DNA from: Burkholderia oklahomensis C6786 | GTDB lineage: Bacteria; Pseudomonadota; Gammaproteobacteria; Burkholderiales; Burkholderiaceae | Assembly: GCF_000959365.1 (NCBI RefSeq) | Contig: NZ_CP009556.1 | Span: 1,612,001-1,676,000, forward strand | DNA length: 64,000 nucleotides | Direction of reading: 5' to 3' | In this document: in pieces, positions 29,801 through 37,992 of the stretch | Position numbering within the stretch: position 1 is the first letter of the stretch | Layout: the number at the start of each line of letters is the position of its first letter | Made by a program: the position numbers and the translations under genes | The notes under the pieces: generated by a model | The model's database searches: none | Seen by the model: the letters and a program-made list of their open reading frames with translations, nothing else | Told to the model about the DNA's origin: nothing

Positions 29801-32800
29801 CGACAGCGAGCCGATGCCGGTCGAGGTCGCCGTGGACAGCGAAGCAACGTTGCTGTCGGTGGTCGACAGACCAGTGGACAGCGAACTGATACCGGTGGAC
29901 GAGGAGGTCGAGAGCGATGTGATGGAGCTGTTCGTCGAGCTCAGGCCGGTGGACATCGAGGTCGAGAGCGACGCGACGGAGCTATTCGCCGAGCTCAGGC
30001 CGGTGGAAGTCGAAGTCGACAGCGAGGCAACCGAGCTGTTGGTCGTCGACAAGCCGGTCGACAGCGAACCGATGCCGGTCGAAGTCGAGGTCGACAGCGA
30101 TGCGATGGAGCTGTTCGTCGAGCTCAGGCCGGTGGACGTCGAAGTCGAAAGCGAAGCAACCGAGCTGTTGGTCGTCGACAAGCCGGTCGACAGCGAGCCG
30201 ATGCCGGTCGAGGTCGCCGTGGACAGCGAAGCAACGTTGCTGTCGGTGGTCGACAGGCCAGTGGACAGCGAACTGATGCTGGTGGACGAGGAGGTCGACA
30301 GCGACGCGATCGAGCTATTCGCCGAGCTTAGGCCGGTGGAAGTCGAAGTCGACAGCGAAGCAACCGAGCTGTTGGTCGTCGACAAGCCGGTGGACAGCGA
30401 ACCGATGCCGGTCGAAGTCGAGGTCGACAGCGAAGCGACGTTGCTGTCGGTGGTCGACAGGCCAGTGGACAGCGAACTGATGCCGGTGGACGAAGAGGTC
30501 GAGAGCGACGCGATGGAGCTGTTCGCCGAGCTCAGGCCGGTGGAAGTCGAAGTCGACAGCGAAGCGACCGTGCTGTTGGTCGTCGAGATGCCGGTCGACA
30601 GCGAAGCGACGTTGCTGTCAGTGGTCGACAGACCAGTGGACAGCGAACTGATACCGGTGGACGAGGAGGTCGACAGCGATGCGATGGAGCTGTTCGTCGA
30701 GCTCAGGCCGGTGGACGTCGAAGTCGACAGCGAAGCGACCGTGCTGTTGGTGGTCGACAAGCCGGTCGACAGCGAGCCGATGCCGGTCGAGGTCGACGTG
30801 GACAGCGAAGCAACGTTGCTGTCGGTGGTCGACAGACCAGTGGACAGCGAACTGATGCCGGTGGACGAAGAGGTCGAGAGCGACGCGATGGAGCTATTCG
30901 CCGAGCTCAAGCCCGTGGACGTCGAAGTCGACAGCGAAGCAACTGAGCTGTTGGTCGTCGACAAGCCGGTCGACAGCGAACCGATGCCGGTGGAAGTCGA
31001 AGTCGACAGAGAGGCGACCGAGCTGTTGGTCGTCGAGAGGCCGGTCGAAAGCGAAGCAACGTTGCTGTCAGTGGTCGACAGACCAGTGGACAGCGAGCTG
31101 ATGCCGGTGGACGAGGAAGTCGAGAGCGACGCGATGGAGCTATTCGCCGAGCTCAAGCCCGTGGACGTCGAAGTCGACAGCGAAGCGACCGTGCTGTTGG
31201 TGGTCGAGAGGCCGGTGGACAGCGAGCCGATGCCGGTCGAGGTCGAGGTCGACAGCGAGGCGACGGTGCTGTCGGTGGTTGACAGGCCAGTCGAAAGCGA
31301 GCTGATGCCGGTGGACGAAGAAGTCGAAAGCGAAGCAACCGAGCTGTTGGTCGTCGACAAGCCGGTGGACAGCGAGCCGATGCCGGTCGACGTCGAGGTC
31401 GACAGCGAGGCGACGGTGCTGTTGGTCGTCGAGAGGCCGGTGGACAGCGAACCGATGCCGGTCGAAGTCGAGGTCGACAGCGAAGCGACGTTGCTGTCGG
31501 TGGTCGACAGACCAGTGGACAGCGAACTGATGCCGGTGGACGAAGAAGTCGACAGCGAAGCAACTGAGCTGTTGGTCGTCGACAAGCCGGTGGACAGCGA
31601 GCCGATGCCGGTCGACGTCGAGGTCGACAGAGAGGCGACCGAGCTGTTGGTCGTCGAGAGGCCGGTCGAAAGCGAAGCAACGTTGCTGTCAGTGGTCGAC
31701 AGACCAGTGGACAGCGAGCTGATGCCGGTGGACGAGGAAGTCGAGAGCGACGCGATGGAGCTATTCGCCGAGCTCAAGCCCGTGGACGTCGAAGTCGACA
31801 GCGAAGCGACGTTGCTGTTGGTCGTCGAGAGGCCGGTCGACAGCGAAGCAACGTTGCTGTCAGTGGTCGAGAGACCCGTTGACAACGAGCTGATGCCGGT
31901 GGACGAAGAGGTCGAGAGCGACGCGATGGAGCTATTCGCCGAGCTCAAGCCCGTGGACGTCGAAGTCGACAGCGAAGCAACGTTGCTGTCAGTGGTCGAC
32001 AGACCAGTGGACAGCGAACTGATACCGGTGGACGAGGAGGTCGAGAGCGATGCGATGGAGCTGTTCGTCGAGCTCAGGCCGGTGGACGTCGAGGTCGAGA
32101 GCGACGCGACGGAGCTATTCGCCGAGCTCAGGCCGGTGGAAGTCGAAGTCGACAGCGAGGCAACCGAGCTGTTGGTGGTCGACAAGCCGGTCGAAAGCGA
32201 GCCGATGCCGGTCGAGGTCGAGGTGGACAGCGAAGCAACGGTGCTGTTGGTGGTCGAGAGGCCGGTGGACAGCGAACCGATGCCGGTCGAGGTCGACGTG
32301 GACAGCGAAGCAACGTTGCTGTCGGTGGTCGACAGGCCAGTGGACAGCGAACTGATGCTGGTGGACGAGGAGGTCGAGAGCGACGCGATGGAGCTATTCG
32401 CCGAGCTCAGGCCGGTGGACGTCGAAGTCGACAGGGAAGCAACGTTGCTGTCAGTGGTCGACAGACCAGTGGACAGCGAGCTGATGCCGGTGGACGAGGA
32501 GGTCGACAGCGACGCGATCGAGCTACTTGCTGAGCTCAGGCCGGTGGACGTCGAAGTCGAAAGCGAAGCGACCGAGCTGTTGGTCGTCGAGAGGCCGGTC
32601 GACAGCGAAGCGACGTTGCTGTCAGTGGTCGACAGACCAGTGGACAGCGAGCTGATGCCGGTGGACGAAGAAGTCGAAAGCGAAGCAACCGTGCTGTTGG
32701 TGGTCGACAAGCCGGTCGACAGCGAGCCGATGCTGGTCGAGGTCGACGTGGAAAGCGAAGCGACGTTGCTGTTGGTCGTCGAGAGGCCGGTCGACAGCGA

Positions 32801-35800
32801 ACCGATGCCGGTCGAGGTCGAGGTCGAAAGCGAAGCAACGTTGCTGTCAGTGGTCGACAGACCAGTGGACAGCGAGTTGATGCCGGTGGACGAGGAGGTC
32901 GACAGCGAGCTGATGCTGGTGGACGAGGAGGTCGAGAGCGACGCGATCGAGCTGTTCGTCGAACTCAGGCCGGTGGAAGTCGAAGTCGACAGCGAAGCGA
33001 CCGTGCTGTTGGTCGTCGAGATGCCGGTCGACAGCGAAGCGACGTTGCTGTCAGTGGTCGACAGACCAGTGGACAGCGAACTGATACCGGTGGACGAGGA
33101 GGTCGAGAGCGACGCGATGGAGCTGTTCGCCGAGCTCAGGCCGGTGGACGTCGAGGTCGACAGCGACGCGACGGAGCTATTCGCCGAGCTCAGGCCGGTG
33201 GAAGTCGAAGTCGACAGCGAAGCGACCGAGCTGTTGGTCGTCGAGAGGCCGGTCGAAAGCGAAGCAACGTTGCTGTCAGTGGTCGACAGACCAGTGGACA
33301 GCGAGCTGATGCCGGTGGACGAGGAAGTCGAGAGCGACGCGATGGAGCTATTCGCCGAGCTCAAGCCCGTGGACGTCGAAGTCGACAGCGAAGCGACGTT
33401 GCTGTTGGTCGTCGAGAGGCCGGTGGACAGCGAACCGATGCCGGTCGAAGTCGAGGTCGACAGCGAGGCGACGTTGCTGTCGGTGGTCGACAGGCCAGTG
33501 GACAGCGAGCTGATGCTGGTGGACGAGGAGGTCGAGAGCGACGCGATGGAGCTGTTCGCCGAGCTCAGGCCGGTGGACGTCGAAGTCGACAGCGAAGCGA
33601 CCGAGCTGTTGGTCGTCGAGAGGCCGGTCGAAAGCGAAGCGACGTTGCTGTCAGTGGTCGACAGACCAGTGGACAGCGAGCTGATGCCGGTGGACGAAGA
33701 AGTCGAAAGCGAAGCAACCGTGCTGTTGGTGGTCGACAAGCCGGTCGACAGCGAGCCGATGCCGGTCGAGGTCGAGGTCGACAGCGAAGCAACGTTGCTG
33801 TCAGTGGTCGACAGACCAGTGGACAGCGAGCTGATGCCGGTGGACGAAGAAGTCGAGAGCGACGCGATGGAGCTATTCGTCGAGCTCAGGCCGGTGGACG
33901 TCGAAGTCGACAGCGAAGCAACCGAGCTGTTGGTCGTCGACAAGCCGGTCGACAGCGAGCCGATGCCGGTCGACGTCGAGGTCGACAGCGAGGCGACGGT
34001 GCTGCTGGTCGTCGAGATGCCGGTCGAAAGCGAACCGATGCCAGTCGACGTGGAGGTCGAGAGCGACGCGATCGAGCTCGAAGCCGAGTCGAGCTTCGAC
34101 GCGACCGAGTAAAGCTGGCTGCCGTTGATTGCGTCGGTGCTGGTGGCCGAAACCTGACCGGCGGCGACGTTCGTGATCTGGCGTTCGGCGCCCGGTGCAC
34201 CGACGCTCACGACGCCGACGGGCGCGCTGCCCGCGAACGTTCCGAGCGTGGTCGAGCCGATCGTCGCGCTGCTGGTGGGGTTGGCCGCGGCCGTCACCGA
34301 GTTCGCGCCGAGCGCGACCGAGTTTGCCGTGGCGGCTGTCGCGCCCGAGCCGATCGCGACGGCGTCGGTACCCGTTGCGATGCTGTCGGGGCCCGTCGAA
34401 TTCGCGTGGAAGTACTTGATGCCGTTCGCGTTGATGTTGGCGATCGCGAAGCCGACGCTGTTGTTGTTCGTCGTCGTGCCGTTGGCGTTGTACGTCGTAT
34501 ACGAGGGGGCGGAGATCGTGCCGGTCGCCGGATCGTACGTCGCGCCGCCGCCGAGCGCCGAGGCGGTGCTGTTGCCGAGGTTGTTGGTCGTCGTCGTGAC
34601 GGTCGACAGGCTGGTGGACAGCGAGCCGATGCCGGTCGAAGTCGAGGTCGACAGCGAAGCAATGGAGCTGTTGGCGGAACTCAGGCCCGTCGAGGCCGAC
34701 GTGGACAACGACGTGACGGTGCTATTGGTCGTCGACAGGCCGGTGGACAGCGAATTGACGCCGCTTTGCGCAGTGCTGATGCCGGACGACGCGGAAGTCG
34801 ACAGCGAGGTCAGCGAGCTGTTGGTGGTGCTCAGGCCGCTCGACAGCGAAGCGACGTTGCTATTAGTCGTACTCAAGCCGGTGGACAGCGAACCGATGCC
34901 GGTCGAAGTCGAGGTCGACAGCGAAGCAATGGAGCTGTTGGCGGAGCTCAGGCCCGTCGAGGTCGACGTGGAAAGCGACGTGACGGTGCTATTGGTCGTC
35001 GACAGGCCGGTGGACAGCGAATTGACGCCGCTTTGCGCAGTGCTGATGCCGGACGACGCGGAAGTCGACAGCGAGGTCAGCGAGCTGTTGGTGGTGCTGA
35101 GGCCGCTCGACAGCGAAGCGACGTTGCTATTAGTCGTACTCAAGCCGGTCGACAGCGAGCCGATGCCGGTCGAAGTCGAGGTGGACAGCGAAGCAATGGA
35201 GCTATTGGCGGAGCTCAAGCCCGTCGAGGTCGACGTGGACAACGACGTGACGGTGCTATTGGTCGTCGACAGGCCGGTGGACAGCGAATTGACGCCGCTT
35301 TGCGCAGTGCTGATGCCGGACGACGCGGATGTCGACAACGAAGTCAGCGAGCTGTTGGTGGTGCTCAGGCCGCTCGACAGCGAAGCGACGTTGCTATTAG
35401 TCGTACTCAAGCCGGTGGACAGCGAGCCGATGCCGGTCGAAGTCGAGGTCGACAGCGAAGCAATGGAGCTGTTGGCGGAGCTCAGGCCCGTCGAGGTCGA
35501 CGCGGACAGCGACGTGACGGTGCTGTTGGTCGTACTCAAGCCGGTGGACAGCGAGCCGATGCCGGTCGAAGTCGAGGTCGACAGCGAAGCAATGGAGCTG
35601 TTGGCGGAGCTCAGGCCCGTCGAGGTCGACGTGGAAAGCGAAGTGACCGAGCTATTGGTCGTCGACAGCCCCGTGGACAGCGAATTGACGCCGCTTTGCG
35701 CAGTGCTGATGCCGGACGACGTGGAAGTCGACAACGAAGTCAGCGAGCTGTTCGTGCTGCTGAGGCCGGTCGACAGCGAATTGATGCCGGTCGACGCCGA

Positions 35801-36865
35801 CGTCGACAGGCTCGCGATGCTGCTCGCCGTCGTGCTCATGCCGGTGCTCAACTGAGAGACCGTCACCGCATCCTGCGGCGCCGAGCCGTCGGCGACGTTC
35901 GTGATGCGGCGAAGGGCGGTCGAGCTGCCGACCGACACTTCGGACAACGGCGCCGCAGTGCCCGTCAGATAGCCCGTGCCGGTGGGCGCCGCCGTGCCGG
36001 TCACGCTGCCCGCGCCGATCGCGACGCTGTTCGCATACGCAGCCGAGCTGTTGTTGCCGATCGAGACCGAGCCGGTGTCGGCCGCCGTTGCGCCGGCGCC
36101 GGCCGCGACCGAGTTGTTGCCCGTCGCAATTGCCTGCGTGCCGAGTGCCGATGCCCCCGAGCCGCTCGCGAGCGCGCCGTTGCCGAGTGCCGAGGCGTTG
36201 GTGTTCGTGGCCGACGCCAGGTTGCCGATCGCGAGCGCCGGATTCGACGTCGCATTGGTCGCGAGCGCGCCGTTGCCGATCGCGATGCCATTGACCGTCG
36301 ACACCGTTGAGCTCGTGCCCATCGCGATGCCGCCCGTCGCTGCCGCCGTCGTGTTCGCGAATCGACCGATCGCAATCGAGTTGTTGCCGAGCGCCGCCGA
36401 GCCGCCCGTGCCGCTGCTGTTGCCGCCGCCGATCGCGATTGCGCTCGTGCCGGACGCCGTCGCGTCGTTGCCGACCGCGGTCGCGCCCGTGTTGAGCGCC
36501 TTCGAGCCCGAGCCGATGCCGATCGCGCTGCTGCCGCTCGCGGTCGACGCCTGGCCGAATGCTTGCGAGTAGTTGCCCGACGCCGTCGCATTCGCGCCGA
36601 TCGCGATCGAAGTCGAGCCCGACGCGGTGGTCGTGCTGCCGAAGCCCCCGCCGATCGAGACCGATTGCGCGCCGATTGCCGTTCCGCCGCCAGCCGAGTA
36701 TTGCGCCTGTGCAACGTCGATGCCGCCGCCAGCGAGCAGCACGGCGGCGACGACTGCCTTCGCGACGGCCGATTTGTTCGGCTTGCCGCGGGCGGACGAG
36801 ATTTCAGAAGCGGCGACCCACGCGCCAAGGGCTTCATTCCAGATCGAGCGGTACGAGCGGTTCAT
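26861..36865 (-). CDS. Giant Ser/Thr-rich trimeric autotransporter adhesin (YadA-like)
   Basis: The 3,334-residue product is a type Vc secreted surface adhesin. It begins with an extended signal peptide (MNRSYRSIWNEALGAWVAAS; cleavage probably after Ala54, VAQA). A YadA-like head of AIGxxSxAxG repeats spans residues 58-335. Stalk 1 runs from about 336 to 765, an internal head and neck from about 766 to 920, a very long stalk 2 from about 921 to 2870, a second internal head and neck from about 2871 to 3025, and a short stalk after that. A last neck leads to the C-terminal membrane anchor ending GYGYSW. The stalk is built of 11-, 14- and 18-residue SLST units. It resembles the large Bpa-type adhesins of B. 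pseudomallei, but no exact locus is claimed. Confidence 0.95.
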   Translation of the reverse strand: MNRSYRSIWNEALGAWVAASEISSARGKPNKSAVAKAVVAAVLLAGGGIDVAQAQYSAGGGTAIGAQSVSIGGGFGSTTTASGSTSIAIGANATASGNYSQAFGQASTASGSSAIGIGSGSKALNTGATAVGNDATASGTSAIAIGGGNSSGTGGSAALGNNSIAIGRFANTTAAATGGIAMGTSSTVSTVNGIAIGNGALATNATSNPALAIGNLASATNTNASALGNGALASGSGASALGTQAIATGNNSVAAGAGATAADTGSVSIGNNSSAAYANSVAIGAGSVTGTAAPTGTGYLTGTAAPLSEVSVGSSTALRRITNVADGSAPQDAVTVSQLSTGMSTTASSIASLSTSASTGINSLSTGLSSTNSSLTSLSTSTSSGISTAQSGVNSLSTGLSTTNSSVTSLSTSTSTGLSSANSSIASLSTSTSTGIGSLSTGLSTTNSTVTSLSASTSTGLSSANSSIASLSTSTSTGIGSLSTGLSTTNSNVASLSSGLSTTNSSLTSLSTSASSGISTAQSGVNSLSTGLSTTNSTVTSLSTSTSTGLSSANSSIASLSTSTSTGIGSLSTGLSTTNSNVASLSSGLSTTNSSLTSLSTSASSGISTAQSGVNSLSTGLSTTNSTVTSLSTSTSTGLSSANSSIASLSTSTSTGIGSLSTGLSTTNSNVASLSSGLSTTNSSLTSLSTSASSGISTAQSGVNSLSTGLSTTNSTVTSLSTSASTGLSSANSSIASLSTSTSTGIGSLSTSLSTVTTTTNNLGNSTASALGGGATYDPATGTISAPSYTTYNANGTTTNNNSVGFAIANINANGIKYFHANSTGPDSIATGTDAVAIGSGATAATANSVALGANSVTAAANPTSSATIGSTTLGTFAGSAPVGVVSVGAPGAERQITNVAAGQVSATSTDAINGSQLYSVASKLDSASSSIASLSTSTSTGIGSLSTGISTTSSTVASLSTSTSTGIGSLSTGLSTTNSSVASLSTSTSTGLSSTNSSIASLSTSSSTGISSLSTGLSTTDSNVASLSTSTSTGIGSLSTGLSTTNSTVASLSTSSSTGISSLSTGLSTTDSNVASLSTGLSTTNSSVASLSTSTSTGLSSANSSIASLSTSSSTSISSLSTGLSTTDSNVASLSTSTSTGIGSLSTGLSTTNSNVASLSTSTSTGLSSANSSIASLSTSSSTGISSLSTGLSTTDSNVASLSTGLSTTNSSVASLSTSTSTGLSSANSSVASLSTSTSTGLSSANSSIASLSTSSSTGISSLSTGLSTTDSNVASLSTGISTTNSTVASLSTSTSTGLSSTNSSIASLSTSSSTSISSLSTSSSTGINSLSTGLSTTDSNVASLSTSTSTGIGSLSTGLSTTNSNVASLSTSTSTSIGSLSTGLSTTNSTVASLSTSSSTGISSLSTGLSTTDSNVASLSTGLSTTNSSVASLSTSTSTGLSSASSSIASLSTSSSTGISSLSTGLSTTDSNVASLSTSTSTGLSSANSSIASLSTSSSTSISSLSTGLSTTDSNVASLSTSTSTGIGSLSTGLSTTNSTVASLSTSTSTGIGSLSTGLSTTNSSVASLSTSTSTGLSSANSSVASLSTSTSTGLSSTNSSIASLSTSSSTGISSLSTGLSTTDSNVASLSTSTSTGLSSANSSIASLSTSSSTGISSLSTGLSTTDSNVASLSTGLSTTNSNVASLSTSTSTGLSSANSSIASLSTSSSTGISSLSTGLSTTDSNVASLSTGLSTTNSSVASLSTSTSTGIGSLSTGLSTTNSSVASLSTSSSTGISSLSTGLSTTDSNVASLSTSTSTGIGSLSTGLSTTNSTVASLSTSTSTGIGSLSTGLSTTNSSVASLSTSSSTGISSLSTGLSTTDSTVASLSTSTSTGIGSLSTGLSTTNSTVASLSTSTSTGLSSANSSIASLSTSSSTGISSLSTGLSTTDSNVASLSTGLSTTNSSVASLSTSTSTGIGSLSTGLSTTNSSVASLSTSTSTGLSSANSSIASLSTSSSTGISSLSTGLSTTDSNVASLSTSTSTGIGSLSTGLSTTNSTVASLSTSTSTGLSSTNSSIASLSTSSSTGISSLSTGLSTTDSNVASLSTGISTTNSTVASLSTSTSTGLSSANSSIASLSTSSSTGISSLSTGLSTTDSNVASLSTSTSTGIGSLSTGLSTTNSSVASLSTSTSTGLSSANSSIASLSTSSSTSISSLSTGLSTTDSNVASLSTATSTGIGSLSTGLSTTNSSVASLSTSTSTGLSSTNSSIASLSTSTSTGIGSLSTGLSTTNSSVASLSTSTSTGLSSANSSVASLSTSMSTGLSSTNSSITSLSTSSSTGISSLSTGLSTTDSNVASLSTATSTGIGSLSTGLSTTNSTVASLSTSTSTGLSSANSSVASLSTSSSTGISSLSTGLSTTDSNVASLSTSTSTGISSLSTGISTTNSTVASLSTSTSTGLSSANSSVASLSTSSSTGISSLSTGLSTTDSNVASLSTSTSTGISSLSTGLSTTNSSVASLSTSTSTGLSSANSSVASLSTSSSTGISSLSTGLSTTNSNVASLSTSTSTGIGSLSTGLSTTNSTVASLSTSTSTGLSSANSSVASLSTSSSTGISSLSTGLSTTDSNVASLSTSTSTGISSLSTGISTTNSTVASLSTSTSTGLSSANSSVASLSTSSSTGISSLSTGLSTTDSNVASLSTSTSTGISSLSTGLSTTNSSVASLSTSTSTGLSSANSSVASLSTSSSTGISSLSTGLSTTNSNVASLSTSTSTGIGSLSTGLSTTNSNVASLSTSTSTGLSSASSSIASLSTSSSTGISSLSTGLSTTDSTVASLSTSTSTGIGSLSTGLSTTNSTVASLSTSTSIGIGSLSTSISSITSSTSNLGNSTAAALGGGAAYDPATGTISAPSYTTYNADGTTTSNSSVASAIDNINAKGTKYFHANSTDPDGQATGANSVAIGSNAIANIDNSVAIGNGATTSAAVSVKSATVGGMTFGGFAGSAPVGVFSVGAPGAERQVTNVAAGRISATSTDAVNGSQLYATNSNVASLSTGLNTTNSNLASLSTSTSTAVGALSTGLSTTNSNVASLSTSTSTAVGSLSTGLSTTNSNLASLSTSTSTGIGSLSTGLSTTNTSVASLSTSVTNISTQLTSLSTSIVSSTNNSIRSLPASAGVAADMSAPTAAAPSVTAGSNSAAIGANSNDGGRSNVVSVGSSTQQRQVTNVAAGTEGTDAVNVNQLNTLSTSMSQSLTGQQTQINNLGTQLNQTQQALQQTDTMARQGIAAATALTMLPQVEPGKTINVAVGVARFAGQSGMAFGATAHVTTNGILKLGIGVSGQNKTFGAGYGYSW
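28290..34110 (-). repeat. Adhesin stalk 2 repeat array
   Basis: About 5.8 kb encodes only units of the types SLSTSTSTGIG (11), SLSTGLSTTNSTVA (14) and SLSTSTSTGLSSANSSIA (18 residues) in changing order. The DNA is so uniform that the opposite strand is also open for over 2,100 codons. Confidence 0.9.
28578..29790 (-). repeat. 612-bp tandem duplication within the adhesin stalk
   Basis: Two adjoining blocks (about 28578-29189 and 29190-29790) appear identical by eye over nearly their full length, with a 612-bp offset (204 residues). They diverge near 29790. This indicates a recent in-frame expansion. Confidence 0.75.
34610..35830 (-). repeat. Adhesin stalk 1 array with 267-bp period
   Basis: The marker sequence ATTGACGCCGCTTTGCGCAG recurs at 34754, 35021 and 35288, exactly 267 bases (89 residues) apart, and again at 35684. 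In the protein the marker unit is SLSTSASSGISTAQSGVN. Confidence 0.85.
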
Positions 36866-37992
36866 GACAAAAAGACCTCTGGGGACCGGTGCAACACGGC
36901 AGAGTTATTTGTCTGACCAAAGAACCCGTGCCCACGCTTTTAAATTTGGTGCGCGGAGTCTATTTGATTAATGTTTTTATAACTTAAAAGGATTGCAAAA
37001 TTCGAATAGGGAATGCTTAAAAAAGTTTGAAGGTAAAAAGTGGAATTGGTTGATTTCTGTCAATTTGGAACGTAATACGAATAGGCAGATGAAAGGCTGT
37101 TGAGCACGTGTGATGTGCCGTGCGGCAGGGAAGAGCGGGGTTGGGTAGCTTGGAGGGGTTCGCTTGCGTAAACGTAAAGAGACGCCGATATCACGGAAAA
37201 CGTTTGCGCCGTTCATTTTTCTTTCTGTTTGTAAGGATGCTGGTTATTTAAATATTAATTATTTGTTTTGTGGGGGGCTGAATGATTAATAAATGTATTT
37301 TCCATGGAAAATACATTTTGTTTTGAACGGCCTTTATGCCCGGAAGGCCGATGACGCGAATTTCTTTGCGAATGCGCCGAAGCGTGTAGCGCCGCGCCCG
37401 GCGGACATCTGCGGTTCATCAGGTGAAGTGCGATCAATTACTCGTGTCGTGCGCAAAATTGCAAGAAAATTGTGGAGAGACTTCCAAATCTCTTTCGCAC
37501 ATTTACGTGTCGTTGATCGGTCGCCGGGAATCGTTACCGGCCAGATACGCTTTGTCACAACGCTTTCAAATTGCTGTCGTGCTGGCGGATTGGCGTCGAC
37601 AAGCTACGCATGCGGCCGAATCCTTCCAGGCGCGCATGAGGGCGCGTCGCATGCCGTGCGACGCTGCGCAGAAATGCAGCGCCAGAGGATCTGATGGGAA
37701 CGGTACTTTTTGCCGATCAAGATGCGGGGTGCGTCTCTTTTTTAGCCGGGCGTCAGGTCGCCGTCATTCGATGCTTTGCGACCATCGGCCGCAGCGGGTT
37801 GCGACGGGCGCTTGTCCGGAAGTTCGACCACGAACGGCGGCACGCGCGACGCACGCATCGAAGCAGTCGCAAAGGGGGAGGGCGTACCACCGATACATCG
37901 CATCGGTCGGCGGCGGACGGTTCGCAGGCGGCGTCGCGCTCGCTCGTCTCGATGCTGCGAGCAGCGACGACGTCCTGCAACGAGGCGAACCG
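36866..37992. promoter_or_regulatory. AT-rich regulatory region upstream of the adhesin
   Basis: No gene is recognised in these 1.1 kb. From about 36940 to 37340 the base composition drops sharply below the surrounding DNA, with many A/T tracts. TATAAA on the minus strand at 36976-36981 could be part of the adhesin promoter, but no convincing -35 accompanies it. A perfect 28-bp palindrome lies at 37291-37318. The region looks suited to silencing by an H-NS-like protein, which is inference. Confidence 0.5.
37291..37318. promoter_or_regulatory. Perfect 28-bp palindrome
   Basis: The left arm AAATGTATTTTCCA and right arm TGGAAAATACATTT are exact reverse complements with no spacer, centred between 37304 and 37305. 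It lies 426 bases upstream of the adhesin start in AT-rich DNA and suits a symmetric operator for a dimeric regulator. It is not a transcription terminator because there is no loop. Confidence 0.6.

Noticed and set aside
27807..34112. A 2,101-codon open frame on the plus strand, opposite the adhesin stalk
   Set aside because: It reads as endless VDSEPMPVEVEVDSEAT repeats, the antisense image of the SLST units. The adhesin on the other strand has a signal peptide, head, necks and anchor, so the plus-strand frame is a by-product of codon use.
28290..35830. Repeat array considered as a CRISPR or non-coding satellite
   Set aside because: Unit lengths are multiples of three and follow protein units, with no spacer-repeat structure; it is inside one reading frame.
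34173..35855. A second long antisense frame opposite stalk 1
   Set aside because: Same explanation: open only because the stalk codons lack stop complements.
37293..37694. 133-codon plus-strand frame in the adhesin upstream region
   Set aside because: No ribosome binding site, mixed codon use and no family resemblance; it begins within the 28-bp palindrome.
36866..37992. AT-rich stretch considered as a prophage or insertion-sequence border
   Set aside because: No integrase, transposase, terminal inverted repeat pair or tRNA end was found; it is better explained as a regulatory region.
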